Shown here: piece by piece, positions 51,873 through 60,324 of the stretch
Position numbering within the stretch: position 1 is the first letter of the stretch
Layout: each line of letters begins with the position of its first letter
Source of the DNA: Paraburkholderia sp. DHOC27
GTDB taxonomy: Bacteria; Pseudomonadota; Gammaproteobacteria; Burkholderiales; Burkholderiaceae
Assembly (NCBI RefSeq): GCF_003429005.1
Contig: NZ_QVQV01000014.1
Coordinates: 1 to 64,000, forward strand
Direction: 5' to 3'
DNA length: 64,000 nucleotides
The notes under the pieces: generated by a model
Database searches by the model: none
What the model saw: only the letters and a program-made list of their open reading frames with translations
Told to the model about the DNA's origin: nothing
Made by a program: the position numbers and the translations under genes

Positions 51873-52625
51873 GTGAGTTACAAGCGCGGCCTCGCCGTTG
51901 TGTCCGGATGTGCAATCGCGGCCCTCGTGTCGTTTGCCGCCACTTATCCGCGCTTCTACCCGAACCCCGTTTCGGCGCCGGCAGTCAATGCCGGACCCGG
52001 CACGCCCGCCAAGCTTGCAGCGCCGGTAGCCGGCACCGATGTGCCGGGCACGCCCGTCAGCCCGCTCTCGTGGGCACGTCTCACGGACGCGCAACGCGTC
52101 GCCCTCGCACCGTTCGCCGCCCAATGGGACACCTTCAGCGACGAACGCAAGCGCCGGTGGATCAAGATCGCGTCGCGTTACTCGAAGATGACGCTTGAGC
52201 AGCAGAAAGGCCTGCACGAGCGCATGACCGAGTGGGTCCATCTCACGCCGGATCAGCGGCGCGTGGCGCGGGAAAACTATCAGGTGTCGAAGGAATTGCC
52301 GCGCGAGGCGCGTCAAAAGGCGTGGAAGGCGTACCAGCAATTGCCGGAAGAGCAGAAAGAACGGCTCGCCGCCACTGAACGCAAGCGCCGGCCCACCGTG
52401 GTCAGCGCCCCACCCTCTGGCAAGACGGAATTGAAGGACATCAACCGGCTCGTCAACGCGCGTGACCACGGCGCGAGCGGCGTGGTGGCGGCAGCGGAGA
52501 CGGCTTCGACGCCGGGCGCAGCCATGCCGGTTGCGCCGGCCGTACCGTCGGCGGCCAGCGTCGTACCGGCCACGCCGATTCCGGTCTCGCCACACGACGC
52601 GCCGTCGCTGTATAAAGGCTCCTGA
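51873..52625 (+). CDS. DUF3106 domain-containing secreted protein
   Basis: A 250-residue exported protein, GTG start (MSYKRGLAVVSG...), with an N-terminal hydrophobic segment (8-24). DUF3106 lies at about 68-160 (WARLTDAQRVALAPFAAQWDTFSDERKRRWIKIASRY... LTPDQRRVARENY), rich in Trp, Arg and paired helices, somewhat like periplasmic Spy/CpxP-type helical proteins. A low-complexity Pro/Ala tail follows. Sixteen bases after DUF3619, it completes the sigma-factor operon and may be an envelope-stress effector; this is inference. Confidence 0.8.
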   Translation: MSYKRGLAVVSGCAIAALVSFAATYPRFYPNPVSAPAVNAGPGTPAKLAAPVAGTDVPGTPVSPLSWARLTDAQRVALAPFAAQWDTFSDERKRRWIKIASRYSKMTLEQQKGLHERMTEWVHLTPDQRRVARENYQVSKELPREARQKAWKAYQQLPEEQKERLAATERKRRPTVVSAPPSGKTELKDINRLVNARDHGASGVVAAAETASTPGAAMPVAPAVPSAASVVPATPIPVSPHDAPSLYKGS

Positions 52626-52801
52626 GCGCGGCCACGACTGGCCGGATCACTCGCCCCGTCTGGTCCGGTTCGTTGTGGCTGGTTGTTCGCGACTGGGTGA
52701 CCACAAGCTCACGCTTTTGGCTTACCCTTCTGGCTCAACCTTCGCCGCATTTAGCCCGGCCCCGAGACCCTCCTCCACTCACCGCGCCCAACGTGCCATC
52801 C

Positions 52802-53329
52802 GTGCTCAACACCCAGCCCGCTGCCTCCACTGATCCCGCCATTGCGCGAGCCACGACGACACCCTCGATTCGCCGCCGGCTCGCCACCATGCTCTACGAA
52901 GGCGTGATCCTGTTCGGCGTGGTGTTCATCGCCGGTTATCTGTTCAGCACGCTCACGCAGCAACGCAATGGACTCACGCATCACAATCTGCTGGCTGCCT
53001 GGATCGGCTTCGTGGTCGGCCTGTACTTCGTGTGGTTCTGGACCCACAGCGGCCAGACGCTGCCCATGAAAACCTGGCGTCTGCGGGTCGTCGCGGCCAA
53101 CGGTGCGGCGGTATCCACGCCACGCGCCATCGTGCGTTATGTGCTGGCCTGGCTGTGGTTCTTGCCGCCTCTCGCCTTGCATCCGCTGCTCGGCTTGTCG
53201 CTGCCGCATACCCTGCTCGCGGCGGCCATCTGGTTTGTACTTTGGACTGCTACAGGTCGCCTCGACGCGAACCGTCAATTCCTGCATGACCGGCTCGCGG
53301 GCACGCGCATCGTCGCCGTGGCGGGTTGA
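52802..53329 (+). CDS. RDD family membrane protein
   Basis: A roughly 175-residue membrane protein of the RDD family, with three hydrophobic helices (TMLYEGVILFGVVFIAGYLF; LLAAWIGFVVGLYFVWFW; IVRYVLAWLWFLPPLALHP) and the motif LPMKTWRLRVV, then LDANRQFLHDRLAGTRIV. RDD proteins are thought to be transporters or ion exchangers; function is unknown. The start is unclear: GTG 52802, GTG 52793 and ATG 52673 are all open, and no good ribosome site decides. It probably belongs to the sigma-factor operon. Confidence 0.75.
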   Translation: MLNTQPAASTDPAIARATTTPSIRRRLATMLYEGVILFGVVFIAGYLFSTLTQQRNGLTHHNLLAAWIGFVVGLYFVWFWTHSGQTLPMKTWRLRVVAANGAAVSTPRAIVRYVLAWLWFLPPLALHPLLGLSLPHTLLAAAIWFVLWTATGRLDANRQFLHDRLAGTRIVAVAG

Positions 53330-53580
53330 ACCTGCGAAGCAAAGCCGCGAGTTGAATCATCAGTTAAGCATGCGAATTAAAACCGCGAACGACATCTGCA
53401 AACTGAAGTAGCGCGCCACGCCGCAAGCTGAAGATCGACACCACGCACTGTCTCACGCTCATCGCGCGCCCGTCCGTCAACACCACTTCGCCTCCTGCGT
53501 AATAAGAACTTCTCGTGACTGTCACGGCAGGGTCACACGCCAATGGCGCAATACGGGCACCGCAACTCGACGCGTGAGCC

Positions 53581-54525
53581 ATGGACCCGAAAACGTCCGC
53601 GACTTCCCTGTTCCGCCAAACTGGCCCGAGCGTCGACCCCGTCGCGTTCCGCCCCGACTCCGCTTCCTTCGGCAGTGCACTGCCGCTTCCCGTGCCGCCG
53701 CTCACCGCGGAAACGAATCCCGGCCGTCACGACGACGATCACGAGGAGCCGCACCGCTATCGCACCATCTGGCTGTCGGACATCCACCTCGGGTCGAGCG
53801 GCTGTCAGGCGCCATACCTGCTCGACTTCCTGCGCCACAATGATTCGGAGTACCTATACCTGGTCGGCGACATCATCGACGGCTGGCAGTTGAAAAAAGG
53901 CTGGTACTGGCCGCAGGCGCACAACGACGTCGTGCAGAAAATCCTGCGCAAGGCGCGCAAGGGCACCCAGGTGGTGTACATCCCGGGCAATCACGACGAA
54001 GCCGCGCGGCAGTTCTGCGATCTCGCCTTCGGCGACATCCACGTGCGCGGCGAGGCCTTCCACACCACCCTCGCCGGCAAGCGTCTGTGGATCGTGCACG
54101 GCGATCTCTTCGACGGCGTGATCCAGCACGCCAAGTGGCTCGCCTACCTGGGCGACACGCTGTACACGCTGATCCTCGTGCTCAACCGCTGGTTCAACCG
54201 TATCCGCAGCCGCCTCGGCTTCCAGTACTGGTCGCTCTCGCAGTACCTGAAGCACCAGGTGAAGAACGCGGTGAATTTCATCTCGTCGTTCGAACGCGTG
54301 ATGACCGACGAAGCGCGTCGCCGCGGTTGCGATGGCGTGGTGTGCGGCCATATCCACAAGGCCGAAATCCGCGATATCGACGGCGTGCTGTATTGCAACG
54401 ATGGTGACTGGGTCGAGAGTCTGTCGGCCCTCGTCGAGACCTTCGACGGCGAACTCAAGGTGATTTACTGGACTGTGATGCGCTCCCCCGAAGCCAGCGT
54501 GCAGAAAGCGCGCGTCACAGCCTGA
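53581..54525 (+). CDS. UDP-2,3-diacylglucosamine diphosphatase-like metallophosphoesterase
   Basis: A 314-residue calcineurin-like phosphoesterase of the LpxH-related COG2908 group. Metal ligands: Asp67/His69 (WLSDIHLG), Asp97 (VGDIIDGW), Asn137-His138 (PGNHDE), His173 (IVHGDLFD) and His257/His259 (CGHIHKAE). A 57-residue low-complexity N-terminal tail precedes the domain, so the true start may be later. It could act in lipid A or related lipid phosphate metabolism; the substrate is not certain as several Burkholderiales paralogues exist. The next gene, a glycosyltransferase, starts 58 bases on. The 251-base gap before it (53330-53580) shows nothing recognisable. Confidence 0.85.
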   Translation: MDPKTSATSLFRQTGPSVDPVAFRPDSASFGSALPLPVPPLTAETNPGRHDDDHEEPHRYRTIWLSDIHLGSSGCQAPYLLDFLRHNDSEYLYLVGDIIDGWQLKKGWYWPQAHNDVVQKILRKARKGTQVVYIPGNHDEAARQFCDLAFGDIHVRGEAFHTTLAGKRLWIVHGDLFDGVIQHAKWLAYLGDTLYTLILVLNRWFNRIRSRLGFQYWSLSQYLKHQVKNAVNFISSFERVMTDEARRRGCDGVVCGHIHKAEIRDIDGVLYCNDGDWVESLSALVETFDGELKVIYWTVMRSPEASVQKARVTA

Positions 54526-54583
54526 TGCCTGCGACCAACTCAACCCCGCGTAGTCCCTATTAACGTCTATTGGGTCAAAGCCG

Positions 54584-55618
54584 ATGAAGATCATGATCGT
54601 CACCGATGCATGGGAACCGCAGGTCAATGGCGTGGTTCGCACGCTGAAGAACACGACGCGCGAGCTGACTGCCCTGGGACATCGCGTCGACCTGCTGACG
54701 CCGCTCGAATTCAAGACGATTCCGTGCCCGACCTATCCTGAGATTCGCCTGTCGCTGTTTCCGAAGCGCAAGCTGCACGAGCGCATCGACGCGTTCGCCC
54801 CGGACGCACTGCACATCGCCACCGAAGGCCCGCTCGGCATGGCCGCCCGCGCCTACGCGATCCAGCACAAGCTGCCGTTCACCACGGCGTATCACACGCG
54901 CTTTCCGGAGTACGTGCAGGCCCGCTTCGGCATTCCGGTGGCCGCCACCTACAAGTTCCTGCACTGGTTCCACAAGCCGTCGCTGGCCGTGATGGCGCCC
55001 ACGCCGGTGGTGAAAAGCGATCTCGAGAAATACCACTTCACCAACGTCGTGCTGTGGACGCGCGGCGTCGATCTCGACATCTTCCATCAAATGGATTCGA
55101 AGGTGCTCAACACCGCGCGGCCGATTTTTCTGTACGTCGGACGCGTGGCGGTGGAGAAAAATGTCGAAGCGTTTCTCAAGCTCGATCTGCCCGGTTCGAA
55201 GTGGGTGGCCGGCGAAGGCCCGGCGCTCGCCGAACTGAAGTCGCGCTATCCGCAGGCGAATTACCTGGGCGTCCTGAGCCAGGCGGAACTGGCCAAGGTG
55301 TACGCGGCCGCGGATGTGTTCGTGTTCCCGAGCCGCACCGATACGTTCGGCCTGGTGTTGCTCGAAGCCCTCGCCTGCGGCACGCCGGTGGCGGCTTATC
55401 CGGTCACCGGCCCGATCGACGTGCTGGGTGACGGCGGCGCCGGCGCCATGAACGAAGACCTGCGCGAAGCGTGTCTGGAAGCGCTGAAGATCGACCGCGA
55501 CCACGCCCGCGCCTGGGCTGAGCGTTTCTCGTGGGCGGCTGCCTCCGAGCAGTTCGCCGCGCATCTGAAGCCGCTGCCGCGCAAGCCATCGTTCAGCGAG
55601 AAGAGCGCGGCCGCGTGA
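54584..55618 (+). CDS. Glycosyltransferase family 4
   Basis: A 344-residue GT-B glycosyltransferase. N-terminal acceptor domain: MKIMIVTDAWEPQVNGVVRTL; C-terminal nucleotide-sugar domain with YVGRVAVEKN (about 188) and the EX7E-type region FPSRTDTFGLVLLEALACGTPVAAYPV (about 250-276). It resembles plant SQD2 and actinobacterial alpha-mannosyltransferase-type enzymes that glycosylate diacylglycerol or lipid carriers. Its neighbours (an LpxH-like enzyme before, a diacylglycerol kinase overlapping after) suggest glycolipid metabolism. Its stop overlaps the DgkA start (GTGA). Confidence 0.86.
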   Translation: MKIMIVTDAWEPQVNGVVRTLKNTTRELTALGHRVDLLTPLEFKTIPCPTYPEIRLSLFPKRKLHERIDAFAPDALHIATEGPLGMAARAYAIQHKLPFTTAYHTRFPEYVQARFGIPVAATYKFLHWFHKPSLAVMAPTPVVKSDLEKYHFTNVVLWTRGVDLDIFHQMDSKVLNTARPIFLYVGRVAVEKNVEAFLKLDLPGSKWVAGEGPALAELKSRYPQANYLGVLSQAELAKVYAAADVFVFPSRTDTFGLVLLEALACGTPVAAYPVTGPIDVLGDGGAGAMNEDLREACLEALKIDRDHARAWAERFSWAAASEQFAAHLKPLPRKPSFSEKSAAA

Positions 55619-56457
55619 CACGCCCCGTCAAACCCGCCATGCGAGCACGCAGCCCCCACGACCGGCGCGCGTCACGCGGCGCGCCGCATCCGGCCGAAAA
55701 CGAGGCGCCGGATCTCGAGCCGTTTGCCGATGTCCACGAGGACGGCGTGCCGCTCGTCGCGCGGCACGCCAATGGCACCAATGGCACCAGTCGTACCGAC
55801 GCTGCCAACGCCGACTTTGGTGCGTACGACCATGCTGCGGGCGCTGCGGATCCTCAACCCGCCGCCCGCCGCACGGCGGCGCACGGTGGCAGGGATGGCA
55901 CGAGCGCGGCTGCAATCAAACCGCTTCAGACGGTCCGCGCACAGAACGGCGCGCGTTCCAGCGAGTCGCAAACCCTCGATCTCGACGACGCGGCTCACGC
56001 CGATGGCGCCGCCGAGGTCCACGAGCCGCTCGGCCCCGACGATCCGCTCAGCCCGCTGCCCTTCAATCCCTACAAGGGCAATCGCGGCGTGACGCGCGCC
56101 TGGCACGCGATGAAAAACTCGCTCGCCGGTTTTCAGGTGGCGATCCGCGAGGAAAGCGCGTTTCGCCAGGAGCTGACGCTCGCCGCGATCCTCGTGCCGT
56201 GCGGCATCTTCGTGCCGGTCGAGCCGGTCTCGCGCGTTCTGCTGCTCGGCTCGGTGTTGCTGGTGCTGATCGTCGAACTGCTGAATTCGAGCGTCGAAGC
56301 CGCCATCGACCGCATCTCGCTGGAGCGTCACGAACTGTCGCGGCGTGCCAAGGATCTCGGCAGTGCGGCCGTCATGGTCGCGCTCGGGATGTGTCTCATG
56401 ACGTGGGTCCTGCTCGTCGGCCCGGTCGTCATACGGTGGATTGAACGGCTGCTGTAA
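55615..56457 (+). CDS. dgkA: Diacylglycerol kinase with long N-terminal extension
   Basis: A 280-residue protein whose last 120 residues (about 160-280) are a complete DgkA: FRQELTLAAILVP, LIVELLNSSVEAAIDRISLERHELSRRAKDLGSAAVMVAL with the catalytic Glu and metal-binding Asn/Glu, and three membrane helices. Typical DgkA is 120-130 residues; the first ~155 here are low-complexity Ala/Asp/Arg-rich and likely disordered. The GTG at 55615 overlaps the glycosyltransferase stop (GTGA); ATG 55639 is an alternative. It phosphorylates diacylglycerol to phosphatidic acid for phospholipid recycling. Confidence 0.85.
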   Translation: MTRPVKPAMRARSPHDRRASRGAPHPAENEAPDLEPFADVHEDGVPLVARHANGTNGTSRTDAANADFGAYDHAAGAADPQPAARRTAAHGGRDGTSAAAIKPLQTVRAQNGARSSESQTLDLDDAAHADGAAEVHEPLGPDDPLSPLPFNPYKGNRGVTRAWHAMKNSLAGFQVAIREESAFRQELTLAAILVPCGIFVPVEPVSRVLLLGSVLLVLIVELLNSSVEAAIDRISLERHELSRRAKDLGSAAVMVALGMCLMTWVLLVGPVVIRWIERLL

Positions 56458-56476
56458 GAGAATCCGGATTCTGGCC

Positions 56477-56503
56477 TTGGTCTATGAACGGTCGGTTTAT
56501 AAT
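56477..56503 (+). promoter_or_regulatory. Promoter of TetR-type gene
   Basis: A -35 TTGGTC (56477-56482) and a perfect -10 TATAAT (56498-56503) are 15 bases apart, slightly short. The start point would be about 56510. The spacer holds the palindrome at 56484-56500. Confidence 0.55.
56484..56500. promoter_or_regulatory. Palindromic operator candidate in TetR promoter
   Basis: ATGAACGGTCGGTTTAT is a 17-bp imperfect palindrome: six Watson-Crick pairs of eight, plus one G-T, around a central T. It lies between -35 and -10, ideal for autorepression. Its TGAACGGTCG half equals ten bases of the palindrome at 19070-19079 upstream of the acyl-CoA operon. Confidence 0.55.
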
Positions 56504-56598
56504 CGGCCCCATAGTCTCAAAATACCAACCGCGTCCGGGTGGACACGCAGCGGCAGCGCGCCGCGGCGGCCAATCCGGCGTTAACAGGGCCGGACGAC

Positions 56599-57324
56599 AT
56601 GGAAGCCAAACCTCCCCGCCGCACCCGCGAACGGATTCTCGAACTGTCGTTGAAGCTGTTCAACGAGATCGGCGAGCCGAACGTGACCACGACGACCATC
56701 GCCGAGGAAATGGAGATCAGTCCGGGCAACCTGTACTACCACTTCCGCAACAAAGACGACATCATCAACAGCATCTTCAGCCAGTTCGAGCAGGAGATCG
56801 AAAAGCGTCTGCGCTTCCCGGACGATCACCGCGCGACGATCGACGAGATGTGGTCGTATCTGCAGTACATGGTGGATTTCACGTGGCGCTATCGCTTCCT
56901 GTATCGTGACCTGAACGATCTGCTCGCGCGCAATCGCACGCTGGAAACGCACTTCAAGCAGATCATCAGCCACAAGGTGCGCTTTGCCAGCCAGTTCTGC
57001 GAGCAGCTCGTCGAGGACGGCGAAATGGTCGCCACGCCGCAGGAAGTGCAGGTAATCGCCACCAACGTGGGCGTGATCGGCACCTACTGGCTGTCGTATC
57101 AGTTCGTGATGAATCCGCGCAAATACAACGAGCAGGAAGCGATTCGCGCGGAACTGCATCAGGTGAGCGTGCAGATCGTTTCGATGATGGCGCCGTATCT
57201 GCGTGGCCGTTCGCGCGAGCTGTTCGACGATCTCGTTTCGGGCAAGCTGCCCAAACGCGAGTTCTACGATTATCTGCCGCCCAAGGAAGGCGCCGCGCCC
57301 CGCAACGAACCGAAGGACAGTTGA
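56599..57324 (+). CDS. TetR/AcrR family transcriptional regulator
   Basis: A 241-residue one-component repressor. The HTH lies in residues 7-55 (RTRERILELSLKLFNEIGEPNVTTTTIAEEMEISPGNLYYHF), then a ligand-binding helical domain to about 210 and a charged end. This N-terminus is that of Burkholderiales regulators linked to acyl-CoA or lipid genes; the ligand is unknown. ATG 56599 is preferred; the GTG at 56539 adds 20 non-family residues and lacks a site. A palindrome sits in its own promoter, and its stop is two bases from the LOG gene start. Confidence 0.83.
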   Translation: MEAKPPRRTRERILELSLKLFNEIGEPNVTTTTIAEEMEISPGNLYYHFRNKDDIINSIFSQFEQEIEKRLRFPDDHRATIDEMWSYLQYMVDFTWRYRFLYRDLNDLLARNRTLETHFKQIISHKVRFASQFCEQLVEDGEMVATPQEVQVIATNVGVIGTYWLSYQFVMNPRKYNEQEAIRAELHQVSVQIVSMMAPYLRGRSRELFDDLVSGKLPKREFYDYLPPKEGAAPRNEPKDS

Positions 57325-57326
57325 AC

Positions 57327-57911
57327 ATGAAGTCGGTATGCGTCTACTGCGGCTCCTCGAATGGAGCCAGGCCGCTGTACGCCGAAGCCGCCCGCGCCTT
57401 CGGACAGGCGCTGGTCGACGCAGGCCTCGCGCTGGTCTATGGCGGCGGCAAGGTCGGCCTGATGGGTGTGATCGCCGATAGCGTGATGGCCGCCGGCGGC
57501 CGCGCAATTGGCGTGATTCCCGAACTGCTCGTCAACAAGGAAGTGGGCCACAATGGCCTGACCGAACTGCACGTGGTGCCCGACATGCACCATCGCAAGA
57601 AGATGATGGCCGACCTGTCGGACGCGTTCGTCGCGCTGCCCGGCGGCGCCGGCACCCTCGAAGAGCTGTTCGAGGTCTACACGTGGGCGCAACTGGGTTA
57701 TCACCAGAAGCCGGTGGCCTTGCTCAACATCGACGGGTACTACGATCCGTTGATCGCCATGCTCGACCACACGGTGCAGGAAGGTTTCATGCGCCAGACC
57801 TACTTCGATGTCCTGCAGGTCGACGCCGATCCGGCCGCCCTGATCGCCCGCCTGCGCGCCTATCAGCCGCCGCCGCAGGACAAATGGGCCGAGAACCGCA
57901 ACGCGGTGTGA
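57327..57911 (+). CDS. LOG family protein (TIGR00730)
   Basis: A 194-residue Rossmann-fold protein of the LOG (Lonely Guy) family. The signature PGGAGTLEE (105-113) and the N-terminal VCVYCGSSNGARP plus ALVYGGGKVGLMG are complete. LOG enzymes hydrolyse nucleotide 5'-monophosphates at the N-glycosidic bond (cytokinin riboside-phosphate or AMP-type substrates), releasing ribose 5-phosphate. ATG 57327 has AAGGA about ten bases before it; a TTG two codons upstream is also open. It is probably co-transcribed with the TetR gene. Confidence 0.9.
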   Translation: MKSVCVYCGSSNGARPLYAEAARAFGQALVDAGLALVYGGGKVGLMGVIADSVMAAGGRAIGVIPELLVNKEVGHNGLTELHVVPDMHHRKKMMADLSDAFVALPGGAGTLEELFEVYTWAQLGYHQKPVALLNIDGYYDPLIAMLDHTVQEGFMRQTYFDVLQVDADPAALIARLRAYQPPPQDKWAENRNAV

Positions 57912-57991
57912 CGGCGCGGGTGTGACGGCCTGAATGTGATCGCGTTTCTATGCCAGCGCGGCGCACAGCCGCTGTGCTCGACGAGGTAAGC

Positions 57992-58738
57992 ATGGCAAAA
58001 GTGGTTCTGATCACCGGCGCGAGCCGCGGCATTGGCCGCGCAACCGCGCGACTCCTTGGCGCACAGGGCTGGTCGGTGGGCGTGAACTACGCGCACAACG
58101 TCAAGGCTGCGCAGGACACCGCCGCCGAGGTGGGACGCGCCGGCGGCCATGCACGCGTGATTGCCGGCGACGTGGCGCAGGAAGCCGATGTGATCGCGAT
58201 GTTCGACGCGCTCGAACATGCCTTCGGCCGTGTCGACGCATTGGTCAACAACGCGGGCATCGTGGCCCCCTCGATGCCGCTCGCCGATATGGACGTGACG
58301 CGCCTGAAGCGCATGTTCGACGTCAACGTGCTCGGCGCCTATCTGTGCGCCCGCGAAGCGGCGCGGCGCATGGCCAAAGATCGCAGCGGCGATGGCGGCG
58401 CGATCGTCAATGTGTCGTCGGCAGCAGCGCGGCTGGGCTCACCGAACGAGTACGTCGATTACGCGGGCTCGAAGGGTGCCATCGACACCATGACCATTGG
58501 GCTCGCCAAGGAACTCGGTCCGCAGGGCGTGCGCGTGAATGCCGTGCGGCCTGGTTTGATCGACACGGATATCCACGCGAGCGGCGGCCAGCCGGATCGG
58601 GCCGCGGTGCTCGGTTCGCAGACGCCGCTCAGGCGTCCCGGCAGCGCCGAGGAAGTGGCGGGCGCCATTGTCTGGCTGCTGAGCGACGCTGCTTCTTACG
58701 TGAATGGCGCGCTGCTCGATGTGGCCGGCGGGCGGTAG
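57992..58738 (+). CDS. SDR family oxidoreductase
   Basis: A 248-residue classical short-chain dehydrogenase. NAD(P) loop TGASRGIG (8-15), NNAG (86-89), and the catalytic triad Ser143 (NVSSAA), Tyr157 and Lys161 (YVDYAGSKGA). The C-terminus (NGALLDVAGGR) is typical. The substrate cannot be told; it resembles glucose or 3-oxoacyl reductase-like SDRs. ATG 57992 has GAGGTAAG five bases upstream. An 80-base gap after the LOG gene leaves its co-transcription open. Confidence 0.88.
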   Translation: MAKVVLITGASRGIGRATARLLGAQGWSVGVNYAHNVKAAQDTAAEVGRAGGHARVIAGDVAQEADVIAMFDALEHAFGRVDALVNNAGIVAPSMPLADMDVTRLKRMFDVNVLGAYLCAREAARRMAKDRSGDGGAIVNVSSAAARLGSPNEYVDYAGSKGAIDTMTIGLAKELGPQGVRVNAVRPGLIDTDIHASGGQPDRAAVLGSQTPLRRPGSAEEVAGAIVWLLSDAASYVNGALLDVAGGR

Positions 58739-58791
58739 GGTTTGCGTTGAGCGCTAGCGTTCGCGCTCGCGCTCGCGCTTTAGCGGTACCC

Positions 58792-59427
58792 TCAAAACCT
58801 CGAGCCTCGTTTGCGCAGAAACGCCTGCTCTTCCTCGGTAGATGCTCGTCCGAGCACCGCATTGCGATGCGGAAAGCGTCCGAACCGTTCGATGATCGCC
58901 GCGTGTTGCACGGCGGAGCGGTAGTAGCTGGCCGCTTCTGGATGCGCCTCGAAGGGCTTGAACAGACGCACCGATTCACGCTGACTTTCCATCGACTCAT
59001 CGTGCTCGAACGGCATATACGCAAACGCGCGATGAAACAGGTCCGGCAACCGCATGTCCGCGCCACTCGCTACCATTTGCCTGGCAATCCTCAAGGCGTG
59101 GGCATCACCGGCAAATGCGCCGGCCTCTCCACGATGACAGTTGCGCATGAGCTGATCCAGCAGGATCACGAGTGCCAGCGCGCCCGGCGGCGTGTTCGCC
59201 CAGCCATCCAGTGCGCCTTGCTGCGCGACGTCGAGCAACGCGCTAAAGCGCTCGCGTAGTTCGGCGTCGAATGCCGCGTTGCGCTTGAACCAGAGCTTGC
59301 GGTCCTGGCCGTAGGTGGCGGAGCCCGGTGTACCGAACCAGTGATCCAGCACCTCGCGCGCGTTTTGATCGAGCGCGGCGTAATCCGCTGCGTAACTCGA
59401 CGCGCAGCCGGGAGCAAAGCCGCTCAT
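58792..59427 (-). CDS. DUF924 family protein
   Basis: A 211-residue all-helical protein of DUF924 (TPR-like fold), unknown function. Conserved: VLDHWFGTPGS near the N-terminus, LALVILLDQLMRNCHRG (the family usually has LDQFPRN), and FGRFPHRNAVLGRAST toward the end. It overlaps the stop of the AlaX gene by ATGA. Between its end and the SDR stop is a short segment with three copies of TCGCGC. Confidence 0.88.
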   Translation of the reverse strand: MSGFAPGCASSYAADYAALDQNAREVLDHWFGTPGSATYGQDRKLWFKRNAAFDAELRERFSALLDVAQQGALDGWANTPPGALALVILLDQLMRNCHRGEAGAFAGDAHALRIARQMVASGADMRLPDLFHRAFAYMPFEHDESMESQRESVRLFKPFEAHPEAASYYRSAVQHAAIIERFGRFPHRNAVLGRASTEEEQAFLRKRGSRF

Positions 59428-60155
59428 GCAAACTCAAGCACGAGGCGGCGTGTGCGGGCGCTCTTCTTCTCCAGCTTCGCCACCCGCACCGCGCCGATTT
59501 CCCGCGTGTTGCGCACATGCGTGCCGCCGCAGGGTTGCAGATCGACGCCTTCGATGCGCAAGAGACGCACGCGGCCCAGCCCCATCGGCGGCTTCACGCT
59601 CATGGTGCGGACGAGTTCGGGACGCTCGGCCATCTGCTCGTCGGTGATCCATTCGGTCTGCACACCATGCGCGCCGCCGACCAGTTCCGCCAGCCGCGCG
59701 TCCACCATCTCGCGCTCAATGGGCTCGACCGTCGCGAAGTCGAGCCGCGCGTACTCGCTGGTGATACTGCACCCGTCGACGGCATACGGCAGCACGGCGC
59801 ACATCAGATGACTCGCGGTATGCAGCCGCATGTGCCGGTAGCGGCGCTCCCAGTCGATTTCAGCCATCACACGCGTGCCTGCTGCAAGACCTGCCAGCAG
59901 CGCTTCCTGACCCGGCGCTGGCACATGCACGGCGTCATCAGGTGTGGCGCCCTCGAATTTAGCCTTGCGGGTGTCGGCAATGGCGATACGTGTGCCATCT
60001 GCCAGCGTGAGCACGCCCATGTCCCCTGCCTGGCCGCCGCCGAGCGGATAGAACACGGTCTGGTCGAGATGGATGCCCTGTTCGTCGATGGCCGTAATGG
60101 ACGCCTCACATTGCGTGAGATAAGCGTCATCGCGAAAGAGTGCGCGCGTGGTCAT
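59424..60155 (-). CDS. Alanyl-tRNA editing protein (AlaX)
   Basis: A 243-residue stand-alone editing protein that hydrolyses Ser- or Gly-tRNA-Ala. It is related to the AlaRS editing domain: an N-terminal barrel with VFYPLGGGQAGDMG (35-47), and the zinc site His112/His116 (LHTASHL) and Cys209/His213 (LQPCGGTHV). This length fits the AlaX-M type. It starts the two-gene unit with DUF924. The gap of 169 bases to the truncated-haemoglobin gene shows no clear signal. Confidence 0.9.
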   Translation of the reverse strand: MTTRALFRDDAYLTQCEASITAIDEQGIHLDQTVFYPLGGGQAGDMGVLTLADGTRIAIADTRKAKFEGATPDDAVHVPAPGQEALLAGLAAGTRVMAEIDWERRYRHMRLHTASHLMCAVLPYAVDGCSITSEYARLDFATVEPIEREMVDARLAELVGGAHGVQTEWITDEQMAERPELVRTMSVKPPMGLGRVRLLRIEGVDLQPCGGTHVRNTREIGAVRVAKLEKKSARTRRLVLEFA

Positions 60156-60324
60156 GGTGAGGATCCCTGTCGAGTGTTACTGCGAGAGATCATTATGCCG
60201 ACGCCTCTCACCCCGCGGTAGCTGGCCAAACGGCCAATCAGCAAGGCTGCGAACGTAACCGTATCGGTGCGATCAGCAGGCCAATCAGACGTGGCCATCA
60301 CGAATCATCACCACCCTGCTCGCT

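Noticed and set aside
58761..58778. Three TCGCGC copies between SDR and DUF924 genes
   Set aside because: A short GC hexamer repeat in a GC-rich genome, with no link to other structures.
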